Positions 35,375-45,479 of a stretch of 64,000 bases of DNA are shown in pieces. Source of the DNA: Geobacter sp. SVR (lineage in GTDB: Bacteria; Desulfobacterota; Desulfuromonadia; Geobacterales; Pseudopelobacteraceae). Every line of letters begins with the position of its first letter. The first letter of the stretch is position 1. The translations under genes were made by a program, and so were the position numbers. The notes under the pieces are model-generated. The model did not search any database. It saw only the letters and a program-made list of their open reading frames with translations, and was not told where the DNA came from. The stretch is from positions 310,001 to 374,000 of the forward strand of contig NZ_AP024469.1 in assembly GCF_016865365.1 (NCBI RefSeq), given 5' to 3'.

Positions 35375-38300
35375 ATGACCTTTACCGATCTTTTCATACG
35401 CCGTCCGGTGCTGGCCCTGGTGGTCAGCCTGGTGATCCTGATTGCCGGCCTGCAGGCCATCCGCACCCTGAACGTACGCCAGTACCCCCGCAGCGAAAAT
35501 GCTTCGGTGACGGTCAGCACCGTCTATGTTGGCGCCAGCGCCGACCTGGTGCGCGGTTTTATCACCACTCCGTTGGAACGGGCCATTGCCGCTGCCGACG
35601 GCATCGAGTACATCGAATCCCAGAGTACCCTGGGTCTCTCCACCATTACCGTACGCCTCAAGCTCAATTACGACTCCACCAAAGCGCTGGCCGAGATCGG
35701 TTCCAAGGTGGACCAGGTGCGCCGCGATCTGCCTCCTGAAGCGGAAGTGCCGGTAATCAACATCGAATCCGCCGACAGCCAGTTCGCCTCGGCCTATCTC
35801 AGCTTTACGTCGGATATCCTCAAGCAGAACGAAATCACCGACTACCTGGTACGCGTGGTGCAACCGCGCCTGTCGGCCATTGCCGGGGTGCAGCGGGCCG
35901 ATGTTCTGGGAGCCCGCACCTTTGCCATGCGCATCTGGCTTCGGCCCGAACGGATGGCGGCCCTCAACGTCAGTCCGGCCCAGGTGCGCCGGGCACTGGC
36001 AGCCAACAACTTCCTGTCGGCACCCGGGCGCAGCAAAGGGGCCCTGATCCAGGTCAACCTGACTGCCGATACCAACCTCCATACCCAGGATGAATTCAAG
36101 CGCCTGGCGATCCGCGAACAGAACGGCGCCATCGTCCGGCTGGGTGATATTGCCGATGTGGTGCTGGGAGCAGAGGATTACGAGTCCGAGGTGCGCTTTT
36201 CCGGCCAGACCGCCGTTTTCATGGGCATCTGGCCCCTGCCAAACGCCAACTCCATCGACGTGATCAAAAAAGTGCGCGCCGAGATGGAGTCCATCCAGCG
36301 CGACATGCCCAGCGGCATGCAGGCCAGGGTTGCCTACGACGCCACCGACTACATCAACAGCGCCATCCGCGAGGTGCTCAAGACCCTGGGAGACACGCTG
36401 CTGATCGTGATGGTGGTGATCTTCCTGTTCATGGGGTCCTTCCGTTCGGTGCTGGTGCCGGTGGTGGCCATTCCCATTTCGCTGATCGGGGCCGTCTTTC
36501 TGATGCAGGCCTTCGGCTTCACCGTCAACCTGCTGACGCTGCTGGCAGTGGTGCTTTCGGTCGGTCTGGTGGTGGATGATGCCATCGTGGTGGTGGAGAA
36601 CGTGGAGCGCCACATGGGCGAAGGGCGTTCGCCGCTGGAGGCGGCGCTCCTGGGAGCCCGTGAGCTGGTGGGACCGATCATTGCCATGACGATCACTCTG
36701 GCGGCGGTGTACCTGCCGATCGGCCTGCAGGGGGGGCTGACCGGCGCATTGTTCCGCGAGTTCGCCCTGACCCTGGCCGGCGCGGTGACCATTTCCGGGG
36801 TCGTGGCACTGACTCTCTCGCCGCTCATGTCGGCCCGGCTGCTCAAGCCGGGCATGGAGGAGCATGGCCTGGCAGGGCGCATTGCCCGCGGCTTCAACCG
36901 GCTCAAGGAGGCCTATGGTCGCCGGCTGGATGCAACCCTGGCCGCCCGCCCGGCGGTGTATGCGGTCTGGATCGTGGTCAGCCTGCTGACCATCCCGCTG
37001 TTCACCATGTCGGCCCGCGAACTGGCCCCCACCGAGGATCAGGGGGTCATATTCGGCATCCTGGATGCCGCCGCCAACTCGACCATCGACCAGAACAGCC
37101 GTTATGCCGCTGCCGCCAATCAGGCTTTTCTGAGCGTGCCCGAAACCGATTTCACCTTCCAGCTCACCTTTCCCAGCTCCGGGTTCAGCGGTATGGTTAC
37201 CAAACCCTGGGAGAAGCGCAGCCGCACGATTTTCCAGATCATGCCCGAGGTCCAGCAGAAATTGCAGGCCATCCCCGGCATCCAGATGTTCCCGGTTACG
37301 CCGCCGGCATTGCCAGGGGGCGGTCAGTTTCCGGTGGAATTCGTGCTGGCCTCCACCGCCGACACGGACAAGATCCTGGAGTTCGCCCGGCAACTGCAGC
37401 AGAAGGCCATGCAGAGCCAGATGTTCGCCTTTCCGCCGCTGATCGACGTCAAGCTCGATCAGCCCCAGTCCGAATTCGTGATCGACCGTGACAAGGTGGC
37501 TGCCCTGGGTCTCAGTCTGGAGCAGATCGGTGCCGACCTGGGGGGTATGGTGGGGGGCGGCTTCGTCAACCGCTTCGATATCGCCGGCCGCAGCTACAAG
37601 GTGATCCCGCAGATCGAGCGGGTCGGCCGTCTCAATCCCTCCCAGTTGAATGATATCCATGTGACCGGGCCCAACGGCAAACTGATCCCGCTCTCCACCG
37701 TGGCCAGCCTGAAGGACTCGGTGGTGCCGCGCTCTCTGAACCGCTTTCAGCAACTGAACGCCGTCAAACTCAGCGGGGTGGCGATCCGACCGCTGGATGA
37801 GGCGCTGCGTTTTCTGGAGACCGAAGCGGGCAAAATCCTGCCCAAAGGCTATGTGCTTGATTACACCGGGGAGTCGCGCCAGTTGCGTACCGAGGGGAAC
37901 AAATTCCTGCCGGCCTTCAGTCTGGCGATCGTGCTGATATTCCTGGTGCTGGCGGCCCAGTTCAACAGTTTCCGCGACCCGTTCGTGATCCTGGCCGGCT
38001 CGGTGCCGCTGGCGATCTTCGGGGCCCTGTTATTCACCTTCCTGAAGATGCCCGACCCCAACACCCCCTTCTGGACCCGCGGCTGGACCACCAGTCTGAA
38101 TATCTATTCCCAGATCGGACTGGTGACCCTGGTCGGGCTGGTCGCCAAAAACGGCATCCTGATCGTGGAGTTCGCCAACAAGCTCCAGCTGCAGGGGCAT
38201 TCCAAGCTCGAAGCGGTGCGGGAGGCGGCCATGACCCGTCTCAGGCCGATCCTGATGACCACCGCCGCCACCATTGCCGGCCATTTCCCCCTGACGCTGG

Positions 38301-38485
38301 TCAGCGGTGCCGGCGCCGCGGCCCGGAACTCGATCGGTCTCGTGCTGGTGGGAGGTATGTTCATCGGTACCCTGTTCACCCTGTTCGTGGTGCCTTCGAT
38401 CTACATGCTGATTGCCAGGGACCACGGCAAGGTGCGTGAACAAGAGCCGGTGCTGGAGACAGTGGCTGGAGAAGCCACATCCTGA
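35375..38485 (+). CDS. RND efflux transporter (AcrB/MexF-like, second system)
   Basis: This 1036-residue HAE1-family pump has VDDAIVVVENVERHM in TM4 (proton-relay Asp pair), two large periplasmic loops, and the second helix set ending in GLVAKNGILIVEFANKLQ. It groups with MexF/AcrB-type pumps rather than with the MdtBC pair at 1790-7998, judged by motif details such as RRPVLALVVSLVILIAG and the VAKNGIL region. The operon lacks an outer-membrane factor. It may use the NodT-type channel at 8198 or one encoded elsewhere. Confidence 0.93.
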   Translation: MTFTDLFIRRPVLALVVSLVILIAGLQAIRTLNVRQYPRSENASVTVSTVYVGASADLVRGFITTPLERAIAAADGIEYIESQSTLGLSTITVRLKLNYDSTKALAEIGSKVDQVRRDLPPEAEVPVINIESADSQFASAYLSFTSDILKQNEITDYLVRVVQPRLSAIAGVQRADVLGARTFAMRIWLRPERMAALNVSPAQVRRALAANNFLSAPGRSKGALIQVNLTADTNLHTQDEFKRLAIREQNGAIVRLGDIADVVLGAEDYESEVRFSGQTAVFMGIWPLPNANSIDVIKKVRAEMESIQRDMPSGMQARVAYDATDYINSAIREVLKTLGDTLLIVMVVIFLFMGSFRSVLVPVVAIPISLIGAVFLMQAFGFTVNLLTLLAVVLSVGLVVDDAIVVVENVERHMGEGRSPLEAALLGARELVGPIIAMTITLAAVYLPIGLQGGLTGALFREFALTLAGAVTISGVVALTLSPLMSARLLKPGMEEHGLAGRIARGFNRLKEAYGRRLDATLAARPAVYAVWIVVSLLTIPLFTMSARELAPTEDQGVIFGILDAAANSTIDQNSRYAAAANQAFLSVPETDFTFQLTFPSSGFSGMVTKPWEKRSRTIFQIMPEVQQKLQAIPGIQMFPVTPPALPGGGQFPVEFVLASTADTDKILEFARQLQQKAMQSQMFAFPPLIDVKLDQPQSEFVIDRDKVAALGLSLEQIGADLGGMVGGGFVNRFDIAGRSYKVIPQIERVGRLNPSQLNDIHVTGPNGKLIPLSTVASLKDSVVPRSLNRFQQLNAVKLSGVAIRPLDEALRFLETEAGKILPKGYVLDYTGESRQLRTEGNKFLPAFSLAIVLIFLVLAAQFNSFRDPFVILAGSVPLAIFGALLFTFLKMPDPNTPFWTRGWTTSLNIYSQIGLVTLVGLVAKNGILIVEFANKLQLQGHSKLEAVREAAMTRLRPILMTTAATIAGHFPLTLVSGAGAAARNSIGLVLVGGMFIGTLFTLFVVPSIYMLIARDHGKVREQEPVLETVAGEATS

Positions 38486-38492
38486 GAAATAT

Positions 38493-38524
38493 GCGGCGGT
38501 TCCGGCTCGTGTGCCGGACCGCCT
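38493..38524 (+). terminator. Hairpin after the second RND operon
   Basis: GGCGGTTCCGGC and GCCGGACCGCC pair with one bulge around TCGTGT. No T-tract follows immediately. TTTTTTATTAT lies 35 bases further on. Confidence 0.45.
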
Positions 38525-38615
38525 CCGCAACATCGTAGCCCACTCCCCCCATCCTCGCTTTTTTATTATCTGAATGTCCCCAGGCACTGAGCGTATCGAT
38601 TGTGAGAGCAGTGCG

Positions 38616-38933
38616 CTATTTCACAAAGCCGCCAGTGCGAACCTCGGACAGCATTCCGTTGCGAAAGACCAGGGTGTGCAGCAGCGTGGAGCCTTGGTCG
38701 TAGGTCCACTCCTGCACCTCGATGTAGACGATTCCGGCCCTGCCGCCCCTTCTATCCATTTCCACCGGTTCCTCGCGTCTGAACGTACCGGCCGGGGGAT
38801 CGCATTTGGCAGCAACAGTCGATATGGCATCGCCGGTGGAGACGATATTTCCATTGGGACAGCGAAAATTATCGGCTAGAGCCGGCAGAGCGGAAAATAT
38901 TACAGCAACGAAGACGATGGGCAGTGCTCTCAT
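38616..38933 (-). CDS. Small secreted DUF2845-like protein
   Basis: The 105-residue protein has a clean signal peptide (cleavage after ALPALA) and AAGGAGGAG before the ATG. The mature part contains FRCPNG..VSTGDAISTVAAKCDPPAGT and a YIEVQEWTYDQGSTLLHTLVFRNG stretch. This resembles DUF2845 proteins, in which two cysteines likely form a disulfide in the periplasm. The family has no assigned function. It is convergent with the RND pump gene. Confidence 0.75.
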   Translation of the reverse strand: MRALPIVFVAVIFSALPALADNFRCPNGNIVSTGDAISTVAAKCDPPAGTFRREEPVEMDRRGGRAGIVYIEVQEWTYDQGSTLLHTLVFRNGMLSEVRTGGFVK

Positions 38934-39050
38934 GATCTCCTCCTTTGTAATATCCTACTGCAAAATAGACCACCCTCCCGACCAGACGGTTACAATTTTT
39001 CACGCGCCTACCATTGTCTCTTGTATGATCCAACCATCCACTAGTTTCCG

Positions 39051-39092
39051 TTGGCAAAATTCCTGCTTTATGCTATATCAAGAAAACTTGAT
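39051..39092 (+). promoter_or_regulatory. Promoter with overlapping palindromic operator of the ArsR-methyltransferase gene
   Basis: TTGGCA (39051-39056), 17 bases, then TATATC (39074-39079) form a sigma-70-type promoter. ATCAAG-AAAA-CTTGAT (39077-39092) is a perfect palindrome overlapping the -10 and the expected start point, the classic place for a repressor. ArsR-family regulators bind such 12-2-12-like palindromes, so autorepression by the downstream gene product is likely. Confidence 0.65.
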
Positions 39093-39120
39093 TTATATCT
39101 TCCGGTAAATGTGATGTAAC

Positions 39121-40035
39121 ATGCTCGATATCTTCAAAGCCCTGGCCGATCCCTGCCGCCTGCGCCTGACCGCGGTGCTGTTGGCCGGTGAATTCACCGT
39201 GCAGGAGCTGACCCGTATCATGGGCATGGGGCAGTCGCGCATTTCGCGGCACCTCAAGATCCTGACCGAGGCGGGCGTGCTGAGCGTCAAGCGCCAGGGG
39301 ACCTGGAGCTACTACCGCCTTGGCACGGAAAACCGCTTTTTCAGCGCCATCCGCCACGCCTTCGAACAGGAGGTGCAGGCCCTGCCCGAACGCCCCAGGG
39401 ATCTGGCCGCTGTGGCTCAGGTATTGGAGGAACGGTGCAGCCGCAGTCAGCAGTTCTTCGACCGTCATGCGCGCCAGTGGGACGAGTTGGCCCGGGCGCT
39501 GCTGCCGGTGCCGGAGTATCAAAACCGTCTCCTGGAGCAGGTGCCTCGGGGTGGGACAGTCCTGGAGATCGGTATCGGCACCGGTGCTCTGCTGGTGGAG
39601 CTGGCGCAGCGGGCGGACTCGGTGGTCGGCGTGGATCACGCTCCGGCCATGCTGGAGGAGGCGCGCCGCCGGCTGGCCGAGCGTGACGTGAGCGGAGTCG
39701 AGCTGCGGCTGGGGGAGATGACCCATCTACCGCTGCCGGATGCCGCAGTGGGATGCGTGGTGGCCAACATGGTGCTGCACCATGCCGCGGATCCGCAGGC
39801 CGTACTGGCCGAGATCCGGCGGGTGCTGTCTCCCGGCGGAACCCTGCTGCTGGCCGACCTGGCCCGCCACGAACGCGAGGCGGCCCGCGAGCAACTGGCC
39901 GATCAGTGGCTGGGGTTTGAGGAGGGGGAACTGGAGTCGTGGCTGTCGGCAGCGGGATTTTCCGCGATGCACTGTGAGCGAATCGAAGGGGCGAACGGGC
40001 AGGAAGCGGTGCTGCTGGTAGATGGGACGAAGTGA
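39121..40035 (+). CDS. ArsR-family regulator fused to a SAM-dependent methyltransferase domain (SahR-like)
   Basis: In this 304-residue protein residues 1-90 form an ArsR winged helix (LTRIMGMGQSRISRHLKILTEAGVLSVKRQG). Residues about 130-300 form a class I methyltransferase fold with motif I VLEIGIGTGALLVEL and GVDHAPAML. It lies upstream of ahcY on the same strand. ArsR-type regulators of the SAM cycle next to ahcY (SahR) are known in Proteobacteria and respond to S-adenosylhomocysteine; the methyltransferase fold would be a natural ligand pocket. The regulatory role here is inferred from fusion, position and the palindrome in its promoter. No strong ribosome binding site precedes ATG 39121. 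Confidence 0.82.
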   Translation: MLDIFKALADPCRLRLTAVLLAGEFTVQELTRIMGMGQSRISRHLKILTEAGVLSVKRQGTWSYYRLGTENRFFSAIRHAFEQEVQALPERPRDLAAVAQVLEERCSRSQQFFDRHARQWDELARALLPVPEYQNRLLEQVPRGGTVLEIGIGTGALLVELAQRADSVVGVDHAPAMLEEARRRLAERDVSGVELRLGEMTHLPLPDAAVGCVVANMVLHHAADPQAVLAEIRRVLSPGGTLLLADLARHEREAAREQLADQWLGFEEGELESWLSAAGFSAMHCERIEGANGQEAVLLVDGTK

Positions 40036-40060
40036 TTAACTATCAAGTCAAATTCTTTAA

Positions 40061-40114
40061 TGGAACGCGGAAAATCCGTGTGAATCCGCTGCATCTGCGA
40101 AGATCCGTGTTCCA
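40061..40114. repeat. Palindromic repeat between the regulator and ahcY
   Basis: TGGAACGCGGA (40061-40071) faces TCCGTGTTCCA (40104-40114), its reverse complement with one mismatch. The interior repeats AATCCG units. A partial copy (ATGGAACGCGGAAAA) lies at about 52256-52270. It may form a hairpin between two co-transcribed genes. Confidence 0.6.
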
Positions 40115-40158
40115 TTGCGGGTAACGTTGAGATAACCATCACACAAGGAGAAACACAC

Positions 40159-41553
<1,395 letters not shown>

Positions 41554-41578
41554 TCCGGGCGAATATGCCGTTGAATAA

Positions 41579-41613
41579 AAAAGGGACCGAATCGTGGGAT
41601 TCGGTCCCTTTTT
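41579..41613 (+). terminator. Bidirectional terminator after ahcY
   Basis: AAAAGGGACCGAATC, loop GTGG, GATTCGGTCCCTTTTT make a 13-bp perfect stem with A and T tracts on both sides. It serves ahcY and the convergent receiver gene. Confidence 0.95.
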
Positions 41614-41635
41614 GCATGGCAGGCTCCGGCATACT

Positions 41636-42028
41636 TCAGCTGCCGGCGTTCCGGGCGATTATGCCGAAGAGTTCATCGACATCCAGCGGCTTGGTAAGGA
41701 CTGCCGTGATCCCGAGTTTTTCGGCCGCCTGATGGAGGTGGGTTGCACAGCCCCCGGTTATCATCACAATGACCAGCCCCGGCGATGTTTTCAGCGCTTC
41801 TTCGGAAAGCTTCAGTCCGTTCATGCCGGGCATGTTGTAGTCGGTCAGCATAAGGCAGAAACTGGTTGATTTCAGCAGTACAAGCGCTTCGGAAGCGTTG
41901 GCGGCGCAGGTCGCCCGGTATCCTTCCATGGCAAGAGAAACTGCCAGCAGGCGTCGATGGTCCCAGTTGTCATCCACGATCAGGATGCCGGCCTTGTCGG
42001 AAGCGGTGAAACTACCACTACAGAGCAT
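41636..42028 (-). CDS. Single-domain response regulator (CheY-like receiver)
   Basis: The 130-residue protein is a lone receiver. It has the acidic pair in LIVDDNWDH, phospho-acceptor Asp in MLTDYNMPGMNGL, Thr in MITGG and Lys in LTKPLDV. There is no output domain. GGGGGAAAAT precedes the ATG. Single receivers act in phosphorelays or on motors. No cognate kinase is adjacent; the dCache-PAS kinase at 43157 is the nearest candidate. Confidence 0.9.
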   Translation of the reverse strand: MLCSGSFTASDKAGILIVDDNWDHRRLLAVSLAMEGYRATCAANASEALVLLKSTSFCLMLTDYNMPGMNGLKLSEEALKTSPGLVIVMITGGCATHLHQAAEKLGITAVLTKPLDVDELFGIIARNAGS

Positions 42029-42099
42029 ATATTTTCCCCCGTGCTGATTGGTCAGAAGGCGTGTCCGGCGGAGTGCAAACCGTCGCCTGCTTCGGAAGG

Positions 42100-42399
42100 T
42101 CAGGGTGGGGCAAGAAGGAGGCGGTAGCCCAGACCGGGATTATTTCCACATGCATTTTGGCTGGAGAGCGCCGTAATGACAACCAGCCCCTTTTGCTCCA
42201 GTCCGGCGCAGATCTTCGCAAGTTTTTCGTGGGAGAAATCCTCACCAAACGTCCAACGCAGCCGGTCCGCGAAAATCTCTCCCTCTCCGTTTTTTCGACT
42301 TCCGGCGAGCATTATGAAATAGATGCGCAACTCTGCGCTGGTCAGGCACTCGAGTGTTCCCTCGTCATTCAGCTTTTTCAGCAAGCGGAGTTTGTCCAC
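42100..42399 (-). CDS. Small winged-helix-like protein, divergent from an HTH regulator
   Basis: This is 99 residues from GTG 42399, which has AGGGAC upstream. A longer frame to 42453 overlaps the promoter and is rejected. The sequence (LTSAELRIYFIML .. FSHEKLAKICAGLEQKGLVVIT) looks like a winged-helix DNA-binding fold, but I do not recognise a family. A strong promoter reads into it (TTGACA 42453-42448, 17-base spacer, TATTTT 42430-42425). Divergent from the XRE regulator at 42570, suggesting a regulator pair. Confidence 0.6.
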   Translation of the reverse strand: MDKLRLLKKLNDEGTLECLTSAELRIYFIMLAGSRKNGEGEIFADRLRWTFGEDFSHEKLAKICAGLEQKGLVVITALSSQNACGNNPGLGYRLLLAPP

Positions 42400-42424
42400 G
42401 GCAGTCCCTGCTATTTTTGGGCAA

Positions 42425-42514
42425 AAAATACGATAAATAAGACTTAATGTCAAATAAAATGACTGTCAGTCATATTTGATCATAATTGACATACGCTCCA
42501 GTTAAAGGTATACA
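42425..42514. promoter_or_regulatory. Back-to-back promoters with a central palindromic operator
   Basis: On the plus strand TTGACA (42486-42491), 17 bases, TATACA (42509-42514) faces the XRE gene. On the minus strand TTGACA (42453-42448), 17 bases, TATTTT (42430-42425) faces the 99-residue gene. Between the two -35 boxes, ATGACTG-T-CAGTCAT (42459-42473) is a perfect palindrome flanked by TCAAAT and ATTTGA. The region is far more AT-rich than its surroundings. Confidence 0.75.
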
Positions 42515-42569
42515 ATCGAAAACCGTGGCAAGGGAAATGCGCGGCTGATGCGGCATCGGGAGGTTTTCT

Positions 42570-43019
42570 TTGACGGCAGGGATCGGAAGTGCGCTCAAGC
42601 GGCTGAGAATGGAGAGAAAGCTCACCCAGAAGCAATTGGCCGCCAAGGTGAGCGGAGGGCTGGATTATACCTATATTGGCAAGATCGAGCGCGAGGAGCA
42701 GCTTCCCTCCCTGAACATGCTCGTGAAGCTTTCCAGCGCCTTGGCCGTCCCTCTGGCCTCTTTTTTTCGCGAAGAAGACCAGAACATTGCAGCCCTTCTC
42801 CGGCCGGGCAAGGTGCTTGATCTCGGTGCCTCCCGGGAGATGTCCGTACTCCTCAAGGAACTGAAACAACTGGACCGCCGCGATATCCCGTTGCTCGTCG
42901 AGATAGTCCGGGCACTCAACAAGCACGGGAAGAGCCGGAAAAAGGACGATTACTCCCCAGCCGTACAGGAATATGCCTTGGTCGCAGAGGAAGGTTCCGG
43001 CTACCCGAACAACGAATGA
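42570..43019 (+). CDS. XRE-family helix-turn-helix regulator
   Basis: The 149-residue protein has an N-terminal HTH_3 domain (residues about 5-65: LKRLRMERKLTQKQLAAKVSGGLDYTYIGKIEREEQLPSL) and a C-terminal region with an LLKELKQLDRRDIPLLVEIV helix, possibly for dimerisation. It starts at TTG 42570 with GGGAGG seven bases upstream. The strong promoter and palindrome just upstream are the obvious targets for autoregulation. The C-terminal 35 residues are low-complexity and might be non-essential. Confidence 0.85.
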   Translation: MTAGIGSALKRLRMERKLTQKQLAAKVSGGLDYTYIGKIEREEQLPSLNMLVKLSSALAVPLASFFREEDQNIAALLRPGKVLDLGASREMSVLLKELKQLDRRDIPLLVEIVRALNKHGKSRKKDDYSPAVQEYALVAEEGSGYPNNE

Positions 43020-43156
43020 CCCATCGTGCCGTGGTTCGCGCAACGCTACCGCCTGCCAGCAGCCCCTGGATGATCCCCCGCGACCGCACTCCCTGAAAGC
43101 GCAAAAGCCCCGCCGTTTCCAGCGAAGCTCCCAAAAGTAACCTATCCGAAACCACA

Positions 43157-45475
43157 TCAGGCGGAGGGAAGTTCTATCCTGAACTCGGCGCCCCCTTTGT
43201 TGTTGCGCACGGTCAGGGTGCCACCCATGTTCTGCTCGATGATCACCTTGGACATGTAAAGCCCTATCCCGGTGCCTTTCAGGGACTTGGTGCTGAAGTA
43301 GGGATCGAAAACCTTGGGAAGGACATCGTCACTGATGCCTCCCCCATTGTCCCGGATCGTGACGATATTCAGCCCTTTTTCCCGGAATATCCGGATATTG
43401 ATGGAGGGCTCTGCCACGTCGCGTTCCGTAAGGACATCCCGGGCATTGTTGACGATATTCAGCAGCACCTGTGAATACTCATTGGGATAGCCGAAGGCAA
43501 CCACGTTACCGCGGATCTCAAGCTCTACGGAGATATGGTTGTGCTTGAGGTTGGCGGACACGAAGTCCAGGGTCCTGTACACCATGTCCTTGATGGAAAA
43601 ACTCAGCTTCAGCTTGTCCTTGCGGAAGAAATGGCGGAAGTCGTCGATGGTGCGCGACATGTACTTGATGGTGTCCATGGCCATCTCGACTCCATGATTC
43701 ATTTCATCCTGGGTGAGCTGGTCCATCTCGTACATGACCCGCAGATTCTGAACGATCAGGCCCACGTTGTTGAGAGGCTGGCGCCATTGGTGGGCGATAT
43801 TGTTGACCATCTCACCCATGGCGGCCGAACGTCCCTGCTGGATGAGCAGCTGATCTTTCTGCCGCAGCTCGCTGATAGCGCGATCGATGCGCTCCTCCAG
43901 CGAGCTGTTGAGTTCCTCGAGCTGTTGCTGCTTGATCGCCAGGGCCTCCTGCACCTTTTGCCGCTCAGCCACCTCCGACTCCAGCAACAGGGCCTTCTCC
44001 TGCAGTTTTTCCTCCACGTGTCTGCGTTCGGTTATGTCCCGGTTGGATGTGCGACGGCCCAGGTATGTGCCGTCTTGGCCAAAAATCGGCCGGCTGACGT
44101 GGCTCAGCCACCGCACCTCTCCGTCCCGGGTGATGATCCTGAATTCGAGTTCCAGCACGCCGAGGTTCGGCTGTCTGACGAACTGCAGGTGGTACTCGAA
44201 CAGCCTTCTATGGTCGGGGTGGACGATGTCGCACAATAAACCAGGACTGGTCAGGAATTCTTCGGCATGATACCCGGAAAACGCCCAGCAGGAGGGGGAA
44301 GTGTAAATCATGCTCTGCCCGGGATCGATCCAGTATTCCCAGTCCACCGTAAAATCGGCCAACAGGCGGAATTTTTCCTCGCTTTCCCTCAGGCTCGTCT
44401 GTTGTTTGTTCAACGCCGCGATCATATTGTTGAAGGCCGTGGCCAGCACTCCGATTTCATCGTTGGTCCCGACCGTGACGGATCGTTCTTCGGCAGGCAG
44501 GTCAGGCAGATGCTTCAACTGGCGTGTCACCGCCACCAGCGGAGACATCAGGCGCCGCATGATGCACCAGGTGAGCAGCAACAGAACCAGAGTGGCCACA
44601 GAGGCTGCCACACTGAAATAATACCGTGCCTTGACCAGGGGGGCGTGCGCTTCGGAGATGGGATAATTGGCAATAAGTATCCAGGAGGTGCTCTCCAGGC
44701 GCTTGACCGACGAAATCATCGGAACACCATAGGAGGTAATCGTTTCTCCAGTGCCTTCGAAGCCTTGGGTGGCCCGGTCGTAGATCTTGTTGACGCCGGG
44801 AGCTGCTACCGGCTTCATGATTCTGTTCTTGTCGGGATGCACGAGCATGATGCGATGGTTGTCGGTGATGTACAGATACCCGGTCTTGCCTATCCTTATC
44901 CCGGAGAGTTCAGCCAATCCGTTTTTGCCGGTGAGGGCCAGGCTGCCGGTCATCATGCCGATTATTTCACCCTGCTTGTCGAAAAGCGGTGCTGTCATGG
45001 CGATTGCGGGAAGTCCGGGAGTATAGGTGGAGATATAAGGATCGGATATGAAGGGCTTGCCGGTGGCAAGAGTCTTTTGCACCCATTCCCGAAAGGAAAA
45101 GTCCTTGCCGCGCCGGCCCGCCTTGTAGGGGCTTTCGGCGATCAGGATGCCACGTTTGTCGAACAGGAAGATGCCATTGTCGAAATGGGCCTTCAACCCG
45201 ATCCGTTCGTCAAGAAAACGCTGGGCCGCAGCCGTATCGGTCACGACATCGGATGAAGCAGAGGAGGCGACGGTCGTCAAGGAGCGCAGTGCCGTCAGGA
45301 GCTTGTCGTCGATGGTTTTCGCCAGGGTAGATACGTGGGCGAACTGCTGGCGGGAGATGGACTCCTTGAACATGTTCTCGAAATACGAAAGGGTGAAATA
45401 GGATGCAGTAACGACGAACAGAACGAACAGGACACTGGCCGCCACAGCCATCTTGGTCTTGAGGCTGATATACAT
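43157..45475 (-). CDS. dCache-HAMP-PAS sensor histidine kinase
   Basis: This is a 772-residue membrane kinase: TM1 (about 10-30), a double Cache domain of about 250 residues (FDNGIFLFDKRGILIAESPY, GYLYITDNHRIMLVHPDK), TM2 (about 285-305), HAMP, a PAS domain with a PAC segment, and a long coiled coil. The kinase core has phospho-His in NNIAHQWRQPLNN, with DNGGGI and GTGIGLYMSK. Kinases of this core type are common in Geobacter and Desulfovibrio. The start is four bases after the stop of the sigma-54 activator gene and has no binding site of its own, so it is likely translationally coupled. The activator has no receiver, so the partner is uncertain. Confidence 0.92.
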   Translation of the reverse strand: MYISLKTKMAVAASVLFVLFVVTASYFTLSYFENMFKESISRQQFAHVSTLAKTIDDKLLTALRSLTTVASSASSDVVTDTAAAQRFLDERIGLKAHFDNGIFLFDKRGILIAESPYKAGRRGKDFSFREWVQKTLATGKPFISDPYISTYTPGLPAIAMTAPLFDKQGEIIGMMTGSLALTGKNGLAELSGIRIGKTGYLYITDNHRIMLVHPDKNRIMKPVAAPGVNKIYDRATQGFEGTGETITSYGVPMISSVKRLESTSWILIANYPISEAHAPLVKARYYFSVAASVATLVLLLLTWCIMRRLMSPLVAVTRQLKHLPDLPAEERSVTVGTNDEIGVLATAFNNMIAALNKQQTSLRESEEKFRLLADFTVDWEYWIDPGQSMIYTSPSCWAFSGYHAEEFLTSPGLLCDIVHPDHRRLFEYHLQFVRQPNLGVLELEFRIITRDGEVRWLSHVSRPIFGQDGTYLGRRTSNRDITERRHVEEKLQEKALLLESEVAERQKVQEALAIKQQQLEELNSSLEERIDRAISELRQKDQLLIQQGRSAAMGEMVNNIAHQWRQPLNNVGLIVQNLRVMYEMDQLTQDEMNHGVEMAMDTIKYMSRTIDDFRHFFRKDKLKLSFSIKDMVYRTLDFVSANLKHNHISVELEIRGNVVAFGYPNEYSQVLLNIVNNARDVLTERDVAEPSINIRIFREKGLNIVTIRDNGGGISDDVLPKVFDPYFSTKSLKGTGIGLYMSKVIIEQNMGGTLTVRNNKGGAEFRIELPSA

Positions 45476-45479
45476 GTCG

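Noticed and set aside
35126-37753. 875-codon minus-strand open frame opposite the second RND pump
   Set aside because: It is the antisense shadow of a conserved pump gene. Its His/Gln-rich composition is typical of antisense frames of GC-rich genes.
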